The notes under the pieces: model-generated | What the model saw: the letters and a program-made list of their open reading frames with translations, nothing else | Databases searched by the model: none | What the model was told of the DNA's origin: nothing | Assembly (NCBI GenBank): GCA_029979565.1 | Contig: JAPOHG010000001.1 | Span: 186,001 to 250,000 of the forward strand | Reading direction: 5' to 3' | Source of the DNA: a bacterium | GTDB taxonomy: Bacteria; Bacteroidota; Bacteroidia; Flavobacteriales_D; Sanyastnellaceae | Length of the DNA stretch: 64,000 nucleotides | Made by a program: the position numbers and the translations under genes | Shown here: piece by piece, positions 8,294-17,105 of the stretch | Layout of the letters: every line of letters starts with the position of its first letter | Position numbering within the stretch: position 1 is the stretch's first letter

Positions 8294-11116
8294 ATGATCA
8301 CGCCTCCCTCTGAACGCAAGTTGTTTCTTATCGATGCTTACGCGTTGATTTTCCGGGCGTATTACGCGTTCATCAAGAACCCGCGGATCAACTCAAAGGG
8401 CCTGAACACCAGTGCCATTTTTGGCTTCACCAACGCGTTGCTCGATGTCATTCGCAACGAGTCCCCGTCGCACTTGGCCGTTGTTTTCGATGCCCCTGGG
8501 GGATCTTTTCGCAACGAAACCTACTCTGAATACAAAGCCAATCGGGACGAAACGCCGGAGGACATCAAGCGTTCAGTGCCTTGGATTTTGGAAGTACTGG
8601 AAGGCCTGAACGTCCCGGCCATCAGCCAAATTGGTTACGAGGCCGACGATGTCATCGGATTCTTGGCGAAAAAAGCAGCAGCGGAGGGCTTTGAGGTGTA
8701 CATGATGACGCCGGACAAGGACTTTGGTCAACTCGTCACCGATAAGATTCGCATGTTTCGCCCGGGACGCGGGGGCAATCCGGCAGAGGTCTGGGGGCCC
8801 GATGAAATCCGAGAAAAATTCGACGTAGACGACCCCCTTCAAGTCATCGATCTGCTCGGCATGATGGGCGACAGTGCCGACAACATTCCCGGGATTCCCG
8901 GCGTCGGTGCCAAGACCGCTTCAAAGCTGCTGCACCAATACGGCAGTTTGGAAGGCGTCATCGAGCATGCGGGTGAACTGAAAGGGAAACTCAAGGAGCG
9001 CGTCGAGGAAAACACAGAACTCGCACTGTTGTCCAAAGAATTGGCGACCATCTGCCTTGACATCCCCATGGAGTATGACTGGTCCTCAATGACCTTGGAT
9101 GCGCCCCGTGCTGAAGCCCTTCGCGGCACCCTTGAAGACCTCGAGTTCCGGACCCTGGCTCGACGCATTCTGGGCGATGCCGCGTCCACCACCGTTTCTG
9201 CTGGGACTGCTGCTCCACCCGCTGCGGCGGACGAGCCGGCGCAATTGGACTTGTTCGGTGGAGGCGAAGTTGGCAGCAACATGGACGAGGCCACAAGCGG
9301 GTACCGCACCGCCAAAGATGCCGGAGCCGACTACCGACTCGTCATCACCAAGGACGGCTTGGACGAATTGTTAAAGATCCTTCGCGACAGCGATGCATTC
9401 GCCTTTGATACCGAAACATCATCGCTGGATGTCATGGCGACCCAACTTGTGGGCATCTCGTTTTCCGTAGGAGCGGAATCTGGATACTGGGTTCCCGCAA
9501 GCTGCGATGCTTGGTCCGAGAAGGAACTCTTGGATCAATTGCAACCTGTCTTTGGAGACGCCCAAAAAGAAGTCATCGCACACCATTTTAAGTTCGATTA
9601 TAAGGTGCTGGCCACCCGCGGCATCACCTTCAAGAACAAGGTATTTGATACCATGGTCGCGCACTACCTCATTCAACCCGAAGCCTCGCACAAACTCGAT
9701 CGCCTGGCCGAAACGGAGCTCGGTTATGCCACAATCCCCATTACGGATTTGATTGGCAAAGCCGGCAAAGCCCAGAAATCAATGGCCGATGTGCCCGTGG
9801 AATCAATCACCGAGTACGCCTGCGAAGATGCCGATATCACCTTCCAGTTGAGGCAAGTATTCGGGCCCCGATTGGCCGAGGTCGCAGCGGATGAATTGTT
9901 CCAAACCGTGGAGATGCCCCTCGTCAAGATCTTGGCCGACATGGAACTTGAAGGGGTCCGCATCGATTCAGATGAATTGAACCGGTATAGCCAAGAACTG
10001 GGGGAGCAAATTGAGGGCTTGACTCAAGAAATCCACCAACACGCCGGGCAGGAATTCAACATCGACAGCCCGAAGCAACTGGGTCCCATTTTGTTCGAAA
10101 CCCTCGAAATCAAGGCCCGCATCAAAAAAACAAAAACCGGCCAATACCCTACTGGTGAAGAGGTCTTGGAAAAAATCAAAGCGGAGCACCCCATTGTGCC
10201 GGCCGTCCTGCGGTACCGTAAACTCAAAAAGCTCAAGTCCCCCTCCGTGGACCCGCTGCCCAAGTTGGTCAACAGCCAGTCCGGTCGGGTGCACACCACC
10301 TACCAACAAACGGTGGCCGCCACTGGACGATTGAGCTCCAAAGACCCCAACCTGCAGAACATCCCCATCCGCACCGAGGAAGGCCGGGCCATCCGCAAAG
10401 CCTTCATCCCCCGCGATGACAACCATGTACTCCTGGCTGCAGATTACAGCCAAGTCGAGTTGCGCATAGCGGCCGCATTGAGTAAGGACCCCGGATTGGT
10501 GGACGCCTTTGTTCAGGGGCATGACGTGCACACGGCCACCGCAGCGAAAGTTTTTCAGGTCAACCCCGAAGCAGTCGACCGTGAAATGAGGGGCAAGGCC
10601 AAGGCCGTCAATTTTGGCATCCTGTACGGTCAAGGGGCCTTTGGGTTGGCTCAAAACCTCGGCATCCCCCGCCGAGAGGCCAAGGAAATCATCGATGCAT
10701 ATTTCGTGGAATTCGCTCAGCTCAAGGCCTTCACCGCCGATTGCGTCGACCGGGTGCGCGAAACCGGATACGCTGAAACCGTTCTTGGACGCCGGCGGTA
10801 CCTGCCGGACATCGCTTCCAACAACGCGACGGTCCGTGCGTTTGCCGAACGCAATGCCGTCAATGCGCCCATTCAAGGGTCGGCCGCAGACATCATCAAA
10901 GTCGCGATGGTCCGGATGCAAGCTGCGCTGGAGGAAAACCAACTGGAAGCGCGCATGATCATGCAGGTGCACGATGAATTGGTCTTTGATGTGCCAGTGG
11001 GCGAGGTCGACCAATTGGAAGGCCTCATTGAGACGGCCATGGCCGACGCCGTGAAGCTTGCTGTGCCCCTCGTAGTGGACATGTCAACCGGCCAAAATTG
11101 GCTGGAAGCCCACTGA
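8294..11116 (+). CDS. polA: DNA polymerase I
   Basis: A 940-residue three-domain polymerase for Okazaki-fragment processing and repair. The N-terminal 5'-nuclease begins SERKLFLIDAYALIFRAYY and has the GYEADDVIG and GDSADNIPGIPGVGAKTA motifs. The 3'-5' exonuclease keeps its catalytic residues (FDTETSS near residue 370, HHFKFDYKVL, YACEDADIT), so proofreading should be active. Polymerase motifs A (AADYSQVELR, about 715), B (KAVNFGILYGQGAFG, about 775) and C (QVHDELVFDV, about 895) are intact. GACCTTTG just before the ATG resembles the -7 element with one mismatch. Confidence 0.98.
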   Translation: MITPPSERKLFLIDAYALIFRAYYAFIKNPRINSKGLNTSAIFGFTNALLDVIRNESPSHLAVVFDAPGGSFRNETYSEYKANRDETPEDIKRSVPWILEVLEGLNVPAISQIGYEADDVIGFLAKKAAAEGFEVYMMTPDKDFGQLVTDKIRMFRPGRGGNPAEVWGPDEIREKFDVDDPLQVIDLLGMMGDSADNIPGIPGVGAKTASKLLHQYGSLEGVIEHAGELKGKLKERVEENTELALLSKELATICLDIPMEYDWSSMTLDAPRAEALRGTLEDLEFRTLARRILGDAASTTVSAGTAAPPAAADEPAQLDLFGGGEVGSNMDEATSGYRTAKDAGADYRLVITKDGLDELLKILRDSDAFAFDTETSSLDVMATQLVGISFSVGAESGYWVPASCDAWSEKELLDQLQPVFGDAQKEVIAHHFKFDYKVLATRGITFKNKVFDTMVAHYLIQPEASHKLDRLAETELGYATIPITDLIGKAGKAQKSMADVPVESITEYACEDADITFQLRQVFGPRLAEVAADELFQTVEMPLVKILADMELEGVRIDSDELNRYSQELGEQIEGLTQEIHQHAGQEFNIDSPKQLGPILFETLEIKARIKKTKTGQYPTGEEVLEKIKAEHPIVPAVLRYRKLKKLKSPSVDPLPKLVNSQSGRVHTTYQQTVAATGRLSSKDPNLQNIPIRTEEGRAIRKAFIPRDDNHVLLAADYSQVELRIAAALSKDPGLVDAFVQGHDVHTATAAKVFQVNPEAVDREMRGKAKAVNFGILYGQGAFGLAQNLGIPRREAKEIIDAYFVEFAQLKAFTADCVDRVRETGYAETVLGRRRYLPDIASNNATVRAFAERNAVNAPIQGSAADIIKVAMVRMQAALEENQLEARMIMQVHDELVFDVPVGEVDQLEGLIETAMADAVKLAVPLVVDMSTGQNWLEAH

Positions 11117-11224
11117 TTGCGTGGAATTGCTCTGCACAACCCGGTGTGTGGAACTTTTTTGACTGGTTTCCGTATAGGTGTCGGGTGAGAAGCATATTGG
11201 TCTTCAATATCCAGACTAACAATC

Positions 11225-12148
11225 ATGCGTTTTAATCAACGAATCCAAGCCCTTCCTGTCCTCATCGGACTGGGCGCATTTTTAGCCACCGGTTGCGGTG
11301 GAAGCCAAGACGAGCACGCCGGTCACGACCACGGCACCGACACGGAAGTGGTCGAAGGCATGGATGCCGATGGCATGGCAGTGACTTCCCGTCAAAATAC
11401 CCTGACGAAGATTTTTCACGCCGCACCTTCTCCCATGGAAACGGCATCCCTCATCAAGCGCAGCGGCGCAAGTTTCCACGGAGACGCACTGAACAGCGCG
11501 GACCGTGCCAGCGAATACACCACCAGCGATGCCCAAGCGATTAACTTGGGAATCTACGGTGCGGACCTCAGCTACGCCACGATTTTTGAAGAGAACTCAA
11601 CGAGCCTCGATTACCTAGCCGTGATCAAGTCGCTCAGCGCTGAACTCGGGATCGACGATGTGTTGAGTGGAGAAGTCATGGACGAAGTGGAAGCCAACCG
11701 CAACGACCGCGACATGCTCATCGATATCGTTTCCGATACGTTTTATGAACTCAATGAGCGCCTGAAGTTCAATGGCCAAGAAGACTTGGCTGGACTCGTA
11801 GTGGCTGCCGGTTGGGTCGAGGGCATGTACCTCGCAACCCGCCACTTGGATGAAGCCCCGGATGAACTCAAAGCCCGCATCGCCGAGCAAAAACTCGTGC
11901 TCGATGATGTCATGCGCTTGTGCAACAGCTACGAACAAACCGAAGCATTGGCCGCCCTAATGTCTTCCATGGGATCGATTGAAGCTGCCTACGCAGGTGT
12001 CAGCGCCACAGAAGGAGAAGGCACCACCTCCCGCGAAGAATCCGGTTCTTTCGTCATCGGTGGCGGACCGACCTTCAGTGCAGACGACGCTGCGATCCAA
12101 GCCATTGCTTCCGCTGTGGAAGCTGTTCGTTCGGGCTGCATCCAATAA
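11225..12148 (+). CDS. Outer-envelope lipoprotein, unknown function
   Basis: A 307-residue protein with a signal peptide and lipobox LATGC (lipidated Cys24), followed by an Asp/His/Glu-rich stretch (DEHAGHDHGTDTE). The rest appears mainly helical with no recognised catalytic motif; the blocks NLGIYGADLSYATIFEE and LIDIVSDTFYELNERLK look like a family seen in Bacteroidota genomes, but I cannot name it. The HxGHDHG segment could bind metal, which is inference. It forms a pair with the following small secreted protein, 18 bases downstream, and both end at the terminator at 12615. Confidence 0.7.
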   Translation: MRFNQRIQALPVLIGLGAFLATGCGGSQDEHAGHDHGTDTEVVEGMDADGMAVTSRQNTLTKIFHAAPSPMETASLIKRSGASFHGDALNSADRASEYTTSDAQAINLGIYGADLSYATIFEENSTSLDYLAVIKSLSAELGIDDVLSGEVMDEVEANRNDRDMLIDIVSDTFYELNERLKFNGQEDLAGLVVAAGWVEGMYLATRHLDEAPDELKARIAEQKLVLDDVMRLCNSYEQTEALAALMSSMGSIEAAYAGVSATEGEGTTSREESGSFVIGGGPTFSADDAAIQAIASAVEAVRSGCIQ

Positions 12149-12166
12149 ACGAGAAGTAGAATAGCA

Positions 12167-12592
12167 ATGAAACATACACTCATACTCCTGTTGGCCTTCG
12201 GGCTGTTCGCGACAACGGCCGATGCACAGTGCCGTTCGTTCACGAAAAAGAATTGCCTGTCCTCGTTGGATGGATACATTCAAAACGACAACTACAACAG
12301 CGCCATTCTGATCCCCGGAGACGAAGCCGAATTGATGTTGACCTTCTTGGCAGGCCAAGACTATCGACTGATTGTTTGCAGTCACCCCGTACTCGGAGAA
12401 GTGGCCTATGAAATCAATGATTCACGTGGAAAGCGCCTGTTCGATAGCCGCAAAAACGAGCCGGACGTGAACTACGTGGACTTCAAAGTCGAAACCACGC
12501 AGCAATTGCAAATCCACGTGCAGGTGCCGGAAAGCAAAACCGCCATCATGCACGAAGGCTGCGTCACGGTATTGGTCGGCTCCAAAAGCTGA
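12167..12592 (+). CDS. Small secreted protein, unknown function
   Basis: A 141-residue protein with a typical signal peptide (LILLLAFGLFATTADA, likely cleaved before Gln21). The mature part has four cysteines (CRSFTKKNC, VCSHP, EGCVTV), which could pair in the periplasm, and a beta-rich pattern ending in VTVLVGSKS. It resembles short exported Bacteroidota proteins of unknown role. It follows the lipoprotein gene by 18 bases and is followed by a strong hairpin terminator, so the two genes are probably one transcription unit. Confidence 0.65.
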   Translation: MKHTLILLLAFGLFATTADAQCRSFTKKNCLSSLDGYIQNDNYNSAILIPGDEAELMLTFLAGQDYRLIVCSHPVLGEVAYEINDSRGKRLFDSRKNEPDVNYVDFKVETTQQLQIHVQVPESKTAIMHEGCVTVLVGSKS

Positions 12593-12614
12593 ACCCACAC
12601 CCCTTATGGAAATG

Positions 12615-12642
12615 AAAACGGCCGCTTCATGCGGCCGTTTTT
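12615..12642 (+). terminator. Rho-independent terminator
   Basis: An 11-base perfect stem (12615-12625 with 12631-12641, core CGGCCGC/GCGGCCG) encloses the loop TTCAT and ends in a T run. It closes the lipoprotein/secreted-protein unit. The stem starts with four A, so it may also weakly terminate the convergent protease gene. Confidence 0.85.
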
Positions 12643-12667
12643 CGTAGGGTCATCGAAGGGTGAGAAT

Positions 12668-14779
12668 CTATTTCACCATCAACTGCGTCGCGGACCGGCG
12701 GCCGTCTGCTTTGACCACCAACAAGTAGTTGCCTTGGGCCAACTGTGCCGTTGGCACATCGAATCGGTACGTCCCAGCCGGCAAAGTGCCTTCAAGGCCA
12801 TTCCACATGTGACGACCGGTCAAATCGAACAGGTCAACCGACACTGCGTCGAATGTTTGGTACGTATTGAATTCCAAGGTGGCCGTTGAAGAGGTCGGAT
12901 TGGGATACACCGACAACGCGATACCGCTTAAGCGCTCACGTTCTTCCACGTCCGCTGCCGTCAGCACTTCGATGTTGACATCGTCCAAGAAAATGTTGTT
13001 GCCGAGTCGGCTTTCAAATTCAAACATCAAACGGAAGTTCTCCGTGAAAAACTGCGTATAGGGGATGTTCAATGTGTAGCTGTTCCACTCCTCTGGTCCG
13101 TTTGGGGTAAATACATACGGATGCGGTGGAGCGGAGGGCAAATCGGTAAATCCACGGTGCATGCGCCGCAAGCTCCAGGTCTCTCCGCAGTCCGGTGAGG
13201 CGTACACCTTCAGCCGATCGTCCGTGTCGTCTTCGTCCTCGTCGGTGCCTTTGTAGCAGTAAGCCCACTTGTAGGACACCTGAATTTCCTCTGCTTCGGA
13301 CATGTCCATGCTACTCGTGATCAGCTGGTCCCGATTGTACTCGATGGCGTTGGACCAGTTGTGAATCCGCAAGGAACGATCACCCGTATAAGCCGCTGCA
13401 GTGACCACCTCCCATCCATTGCCATCGTTGGACACGTCCACCATGAACCAATCCTCGCCCAAGGCTTCGGCTTCAAAGCTGTCTTCGAAAGGGGTTTCCA
13501 TGGCACCCACTTCGAGCACCTGTATGTAGGCCGTCTCCGTGAGGGAAACTTCATTGACACCATTTGAAACGGTCAATGCCACATCGTAAACGCCGGGCTG
13601 ATCGAACGTGTGCCAAGGCATTTCTTGGTCACTTGTCCCGCCGTCGCCAAAATTCCAAGACCAACCGGTCACCCCGTGGTAACTCGCATCAAAGAACTGA
13701 ATCGAGTCGCCGACACAAACCGTTTGACGGGATGCCGTGAAGCGGGCTTCGCACAAGATCGGGTCTTGGTCCACACCGGTCTCCTCCAAGTTTTCTGGAG
13801 TCCAGAGCTGATTGCGCTGGGCCGTGCTGCTGTTCATTGCAGCGCGCATACGCAAGCGTTGGCCTTCGGTAAACATGCGGCCGCAGTAGGAATACTCCAT
13901 GTAATTTTGGACGTTGTCGTGTGAACCACAGGTTTCACCGTCAACGTTGCAAGTGGTCCAGCCACTCGTCAACGGCGTGTCATCCACATTGTCATCCATG
14001 TCGCAGTTCTCGGAATCACCCGGGCTGTTCGAATTGCCCCACGGGTGGCGCAAGTTCATCCAGTGACCGGCCTCGTGGGTCAGGGTGCGGGAACGGTAGT
14101 TGTTGCTCGTTCCGATGTTTCCTGTGTAATCGTGGGCCACGACAATCCCATCATTGCCCGCTCCCATCGCCCCGTTTACAGAACTGGGATACAAGCTGTA
14201 TCCCGCTGCTCCGTTGGCGTTTTCAACCACCCACACATTGAGGTAGCTGTTGCGCGGCCATTGAATCAGATCCTTCACATCGCCATCGCCGACGTAGGTC
14301 AACGGTGAGATGATGCGATTGATGCCGGTGTGGCAGTTGCCGCTGGGGTCAATTTGCGCCAGTCGAAATTCAATCTCCGAGTCTGCGGCAATGTCCTCGA
14401 ATTCGGTGATCACATCCGCCGTGTCTGGATTGAGTTTGCGGAAGTCGCGGTTCATCACTTCGATTCCGCTGTAGACCTGCTCGTCGCTGATGTTCTCGGG
14501 GCCGTTGTAGTGAATAACGTGGAAGACCACCGGGATGATGATCAATTCATCGCGGTTGATGTCCTCAAAAGCCTGCGTCTCATCTTCCAAGCGCTGCTCC
14601 GCTTCCGCTGCCGCCTCTCGGGCTCCGGGGTGCGCGTTGAAAAACGCTTCTTCCATCATCCACTGGCCGCAATAACGAATGTCTGTTGCCGGTGGGGTGT
14701 CTTGTGCCGTACTTGCCGAAGCAAAAAACAGAAAGGCAAGGCCTGACGCGATCGTCAGCCAATGGGTTCGATGCAGCAT
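12668..14779 (-). CDS. Secreted M43-type (pappalysin/cytophagalysin) zinc metalloprotease with PKD domain and T9SS sorting domain
   Basis: A 703-residue exported protease. The signal peptide ends near ASTAQ. The metzincin zinc site HEAGHWMNLRH covers residues 235-245 and the Met-turn is NYMEYSYC (Met294), diagnostic of M43 peptidases. A PKD domain follows at about 345-425 (SWNFGDGGTSDQ, HTFDQPGVYDVALTVSNG), then a beta-sandwich-like region at about 430-610. The C-terminal 75 residues, from VYPNPTSSTATLEF onward with LFDLTGRHMW and GNYLLVVKADG, are a type A T9SS sorting domain, so it is carried across the outer membrane and probably anchored or released there. It lies alone on the minus strand. 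Confidence 0.92.
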   Translation of the reverse strand: MLHRTHWLTIASGLAFLFFASASTAQDTPPATDIRYCGQWMMEEAFFNAHPGAREAAAEAEQRLEDETQAFEDINRDELIIIPVVFHVIHYNGPENISDEQVYSGIEVMNRDFRKLNPDTADVITEFEDIAADSEIEFRLAQIDPSGNCHTGINRIISPLTYVGDGDVKDLIQWPRNSYLNVWVVENANGAAGYSLYPSSVNGAMGAGNDGIVVAHDYTGNIGTSNNYRSRTLTHEAGHWMNLRHPWGNSNSPGDSENCDMDDNVDDTPLTSGWTTCNVDGETCGSHDNVQNYMEYSYCGRMFTEGQRLRMRAAMNSSTAQRNQLWTPENLEETGVDQDPILCEARFTASRQTVCVGDSIQFFDASYHGVTGWSWNFGDGGTSDQEMPWHTFDQPGVYDVALTVSNGVNEVSLTETAYIQVLEVGAMETPFEDSFEAEALGEDWFMVDVSNDGNGWEVVTAAAYTGDRSLRIHNWSNAIEYNRDQLITSSMDMSEAEEIQVSYKWAYCYKGTDEDEDDTDDRLKVYASPDCGETWSLRRMHRGFTDLPSAPPHPYVFTPNGPEEWNSYTLNIPYTQFFTENFRLMFEFESRLGNNIFLDDVNIEVLTAADVEERERLSGIALSVYPNPTSSTATLEFNTYQTFDAVSVDLFDLTGRHMWNGLEGTLPAGTYRFDVPTAQLAQGNYLLVVKADGRRSATQLMVK

Positions 14780-14882
14780 GGTTTCAATTCTTGGGTTCGC
14801 AAATTACCACATTTTAGAAGGGATTCCGGGAAACAGCGGCGAAGATGACCCAACTGCATCCCCACAAGCGTAATTTTAAAGC

Positions 14883-15323
14883 ATGAAATGTTTCCTCCCC
14901 TTCACGCTTTTCGCATTCGCAACGCTCCTGACCGCTTGCGCTGGTAGCAATTCGTCGCCTTCAGAAACCGATGCCCGGCCGCAAGTCCAAGAGATTTCCA
15001 TCTTGAAACTGGACTCGCTTCAAGCAGCGCTCCCGAATGCCATCCTCCTTGATGTGCGATCGGACGAAGAATGGGATGCCGGTCACCTTGAAGGCGCTTC
15101 TTACATTTCGTTTGATTGGGACAACCGGTTGGAACCGTTAAAAGCACTGCCAGAAGACCGACCTGTACTCGTATACTGCGAAGCGGGGGGGCGGAGCGGC
15201 GTAATCACAGAAGAATTACGCATCCTGGGGCACCCGTACATCATTGACCTCATCGGCGGAATGGAGGCGTGGTCTGAAAACGAACGCCTGGTGGCTTTTG
15301 GAGAGCCCGTGGCGCTGCCTTAA
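14883..15323 (+). CDS. Rhodanese-like lipoprotein
   Basis: A 146-residue protein with lipobox LLTAC (lipidated Cys19) and one rhodanese domain: LLDVRSDEEWDAGHLEGA and the active loop VYCEAGGRS, with the catalytic Cys99 present. Single-domain rhodaneses transfer sulfane sulfur or act in thiol redox; placement outside the inner membrane suggests an envelope role, which is inference. It is divergent from the metalloprotease gene, and its last four bases overlap the end of gldH on the other strand. Confidence 0.87.
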   Translation: MKCFLPFTLFAFATLLTACAGSNSSPSETDARPQVQEISILKLDSLQAALPNAILLDVRSDEEWDAGHLEGASYISFDWDNRLEPLKALPEDRPVLVYCEAGGRSGVITEELRILGHPYIIDLIGGMEAWSENERLVAFGEPVALP

Positions 15324-15802
15324 GGCGCCGCTGAAGGCTCAAGACGAAAACCGACGTCCGAGACGCCCGGCAATGGCGTTTGACGCATCCCGTGCCGGAT
15401 GCCAATGGCGTAGTCACCGGTCAATGGAAATCCGGTCTGGCTTCGAAAGCCAATGCGGTGATCGACCAAATTACCGAAGCCTGTTCCCAACCACCTGCCG
15501 CGTTCATCGGCCAAATCACAGGCCAGGGTATCCCGCAGGGTCCGTCCATTGGGAAATGTGAAATCAACGAACAGATAGATGTTGCTGAACGGGTAACGCT
15601 GGTCGTGCCGGAGGTCGATGAAAAAATCATACCTGGCCAAGGTATCCGTCACTTGCCATTCGAACGTCGCCTTCGCGTCGGCCTCCCAACCAAGGTCCGG
15701 ATCGAGCGGCTGCGTCTCTGCGAAAAACGCATCGGTCCCGCATCCTAAACCCATCAAAACCAACACACCCAAGCACCAGCGAAACGCTTTCACGGTCTTC
15801 AC
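15320..15802 (-). CDS. gldH: Gliding motility lipoprotein GldH
   Basis: A 160-residue lipoprotein (lipobox MGLGC, Cys21) with the GldH family blocks YPFSNIYLFVDFTFPNGRTLRDTLACDLAD (quoted in part: YPFSNIYLF, FPNGRTLRDTL) and DERGRWLGTGFGNLVDHRIGF. GldH is needed for gliding and for type IX secretion in flavobacteria, although its exact role is unclear; the two T9SS cargo genes in this window fit that. The start is GTG, and its first bases overlap the stop of ricT as GTGA, a sign of translational coupling. The ricT-gldH order is common in Bacteroidota. Confidence 0.87.
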   Translation of the reverse strand: MKTVKAFRWCLGVLVLMGLGCGTDAFFAETQPLDPDLGWEADAKATFEWQVTDTLARYDFFIDLRHDQRYPFSNIYLFVDFTFPNGRTLRDTLACDLADERGRWLGTGFGNLVDHRIGFRSQTGFPLTGDYAIGIRHGMRQTPLPGVSDVGFRLEPSAAP

Positions 15803-17085
15803 GACTTATCGGCTTTCGCATTGGCATTGCGCGGCGGACGGCGGCGGTTCTTCCGGGGCTTGCCTTGCTTGTTGCCTTCAGGCTTCCCCCCTTGCGATGA
15901 GCCGTTTCCAGACGCCTTGGCATCGCCCCCTCCCGACTTGTTCCTGTTGCCCGATCGGTTCCTGCCTGACCGCTTCTTGCGGCGGCGGCGCTGCTCATCA
16001 AAACGTGTCAAGCTGTCTTGACCCACCACGTTTGAGTACGTCTCATCCACCTCATCCGGACCCTCGTCCAAGGCAAATTCGGTGAGGCTATGCGGGTACT
16101 CTCCGCGCTTGTTCATCTCGAGCAACTCATGCATGTCCTCCAAGGTCACAGCAACCGGTCCGTTCGTGGCTCCATCGGGTGCAATCAGGTAAACGAGGCG
16201 CTTGAAAATGTCCATCTTGAAGACAAAGGCCCGACCTTCCTTCAATTTGATTTTGGCATTGGGTGAAGGAAAGTCCTTGACTGCCTCCACGTATTGGTCA
16301 AGTTCGAAATTGAGGCAACATTTCAACTTGCCGCATTGCCCTGCCAACTTTTGAGGATTCAAGGATAACTGCTGGTATCGTGCTGCTGAGGTGCTGACAC
16401 TTCGGAAGTCTTTGAGCCAACTCGAGCAACACAGTTCCCGACCGCACACCCCGATGCCACCCACGCGCGCCGCCTCCTGCCGTGCGCCGATTTGGCGCAT
16501 TTCGATGCGGACGCTGAATGCAGCAGCCAGGGCACGCACCAATTCCCGGAAATCCACCCGGTCCTCAGCAGTGTAGTAAAAGGTCGCTTTCTTGCCGTCG
16601 CCTTGAAACTCCACATCGGTCAACTTCATTTCGAGGCCGAGTCCTTTGATGATGCCACGGGCTTCGCGAACGGTGTCTGCTTCTCGCATGCTCGCTTTCT
16701 GCCACGTATCAATGTCCTCTTGTGTTGCTTTGCGTTCGATGCGCTTGATTTCGTGGTCGTCCTTGGTCCCCTTGGCGTTCATCTGAGCGCGGACGAGCTC
16801 ACCGGAGAGGCTCACCACACCAACATCCAACCCGTGATCGACATCGAGCACCACCACGTCGCCGACGTGCGCATCCATCGTGGAGGGTTTGCGAAAGAAT
16901 CCCTTGCGGTTGGCCTTGAACCGAACCTCTACCACATCAAAGGGGCGCTGGCCCGATGGCAACGCCACGCCTTCCAACCAATCAAAAACGGTGAGTGACC
17001 CACAGCCGTTGACTCCACAATTCCCATTGCTGCGGCATCCCCGGGGTTTGCCGTCCGCTCCATTTCTACAATTGCTGCAACTCAT
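15799..17085 (-). CDS. ricT: PSP1-domain protein, RicT/YaaT-like
   Basis: A 428-residue protein. Its N-terminus is Cys-rich (SCSNC, then three more cysteines before residue 30). The PSP1 core carries the family cysteine motifs GVCGRELCCSSWL and AGQCGKLKCCLNFE. In Bacillus the homologue joins RicA and RicF in an Fe-S complex affecting RNA processing and phosphorelay; partners are not visible here. After about residue 365 the protein becomes a long, strongly basic Gly/Asn/Ser/Arg/Lys tail (RRRRKKRSGRNRSGNRNKSG and onward), probably disordered and possibly RNA-binding. The ATG at 17085 was chosen because the 81 codons upstream run into holB. Confidence 0.88.
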   Translation of the reverse strand: MSCSNCRNGADGKPRGCRSNGNCGVNGCGSLTVFDWLEGVALPSGQRPFDVVEVRFKANRKGFFRKPSTMDAHVGDVVVLDVDHGLDVGVVSLSGELVRAQMNAKGTKDDHEIKRIERKATQEDIDTWQKASMREADTVREARGIIKGLGLEMKLTDVEFQGDGKKATFYYTAEDRVDFRELVRALAAAFSVRIEMRQIGARQEAARVGGIGVCGRELCCSSWLKDFRSVSTSAARYQQLSLNPQKLAGQCGKLKCCLNFELDQYVEAVKDFPSPNAKIKLKEGRAFVFKMDIFKRLVYLIAPDGATNGPVAVTLEDMHELLEMNKRGEYPHSLTEFALDEGPDEVDETYSNVVGQDSLTRFDEQRRRRKKRSGRNRSGNRNKSGGGDAKASGNGSSQGGKPEGNKQGKPRKNRRRPPRNANAKADKS

Positions 17086-17105
17086 TGAAGCGAAGATAAG
17101 GAGGT

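Noticed and set aside
9968-11014. 348-codon frame on the minus strand
   Set aside because: Exact antisense shadow of the polymerase domain of polA; no motif, composition typical of a complement frame.
11117-11224. Gap after polA examined for a terminator or riboswitch
   Set aside because: A run of six T at about 11154 follows only a four-base imperfect stem; no convincing structure or promoter consensus is present.
12649-12667. Separate terminator for the M43 protease gene
   Set aside because: No second hairpin is visible between the hairpin at 12615-12642 and the protease stop; only weak reverse use of that hairpin is possible.
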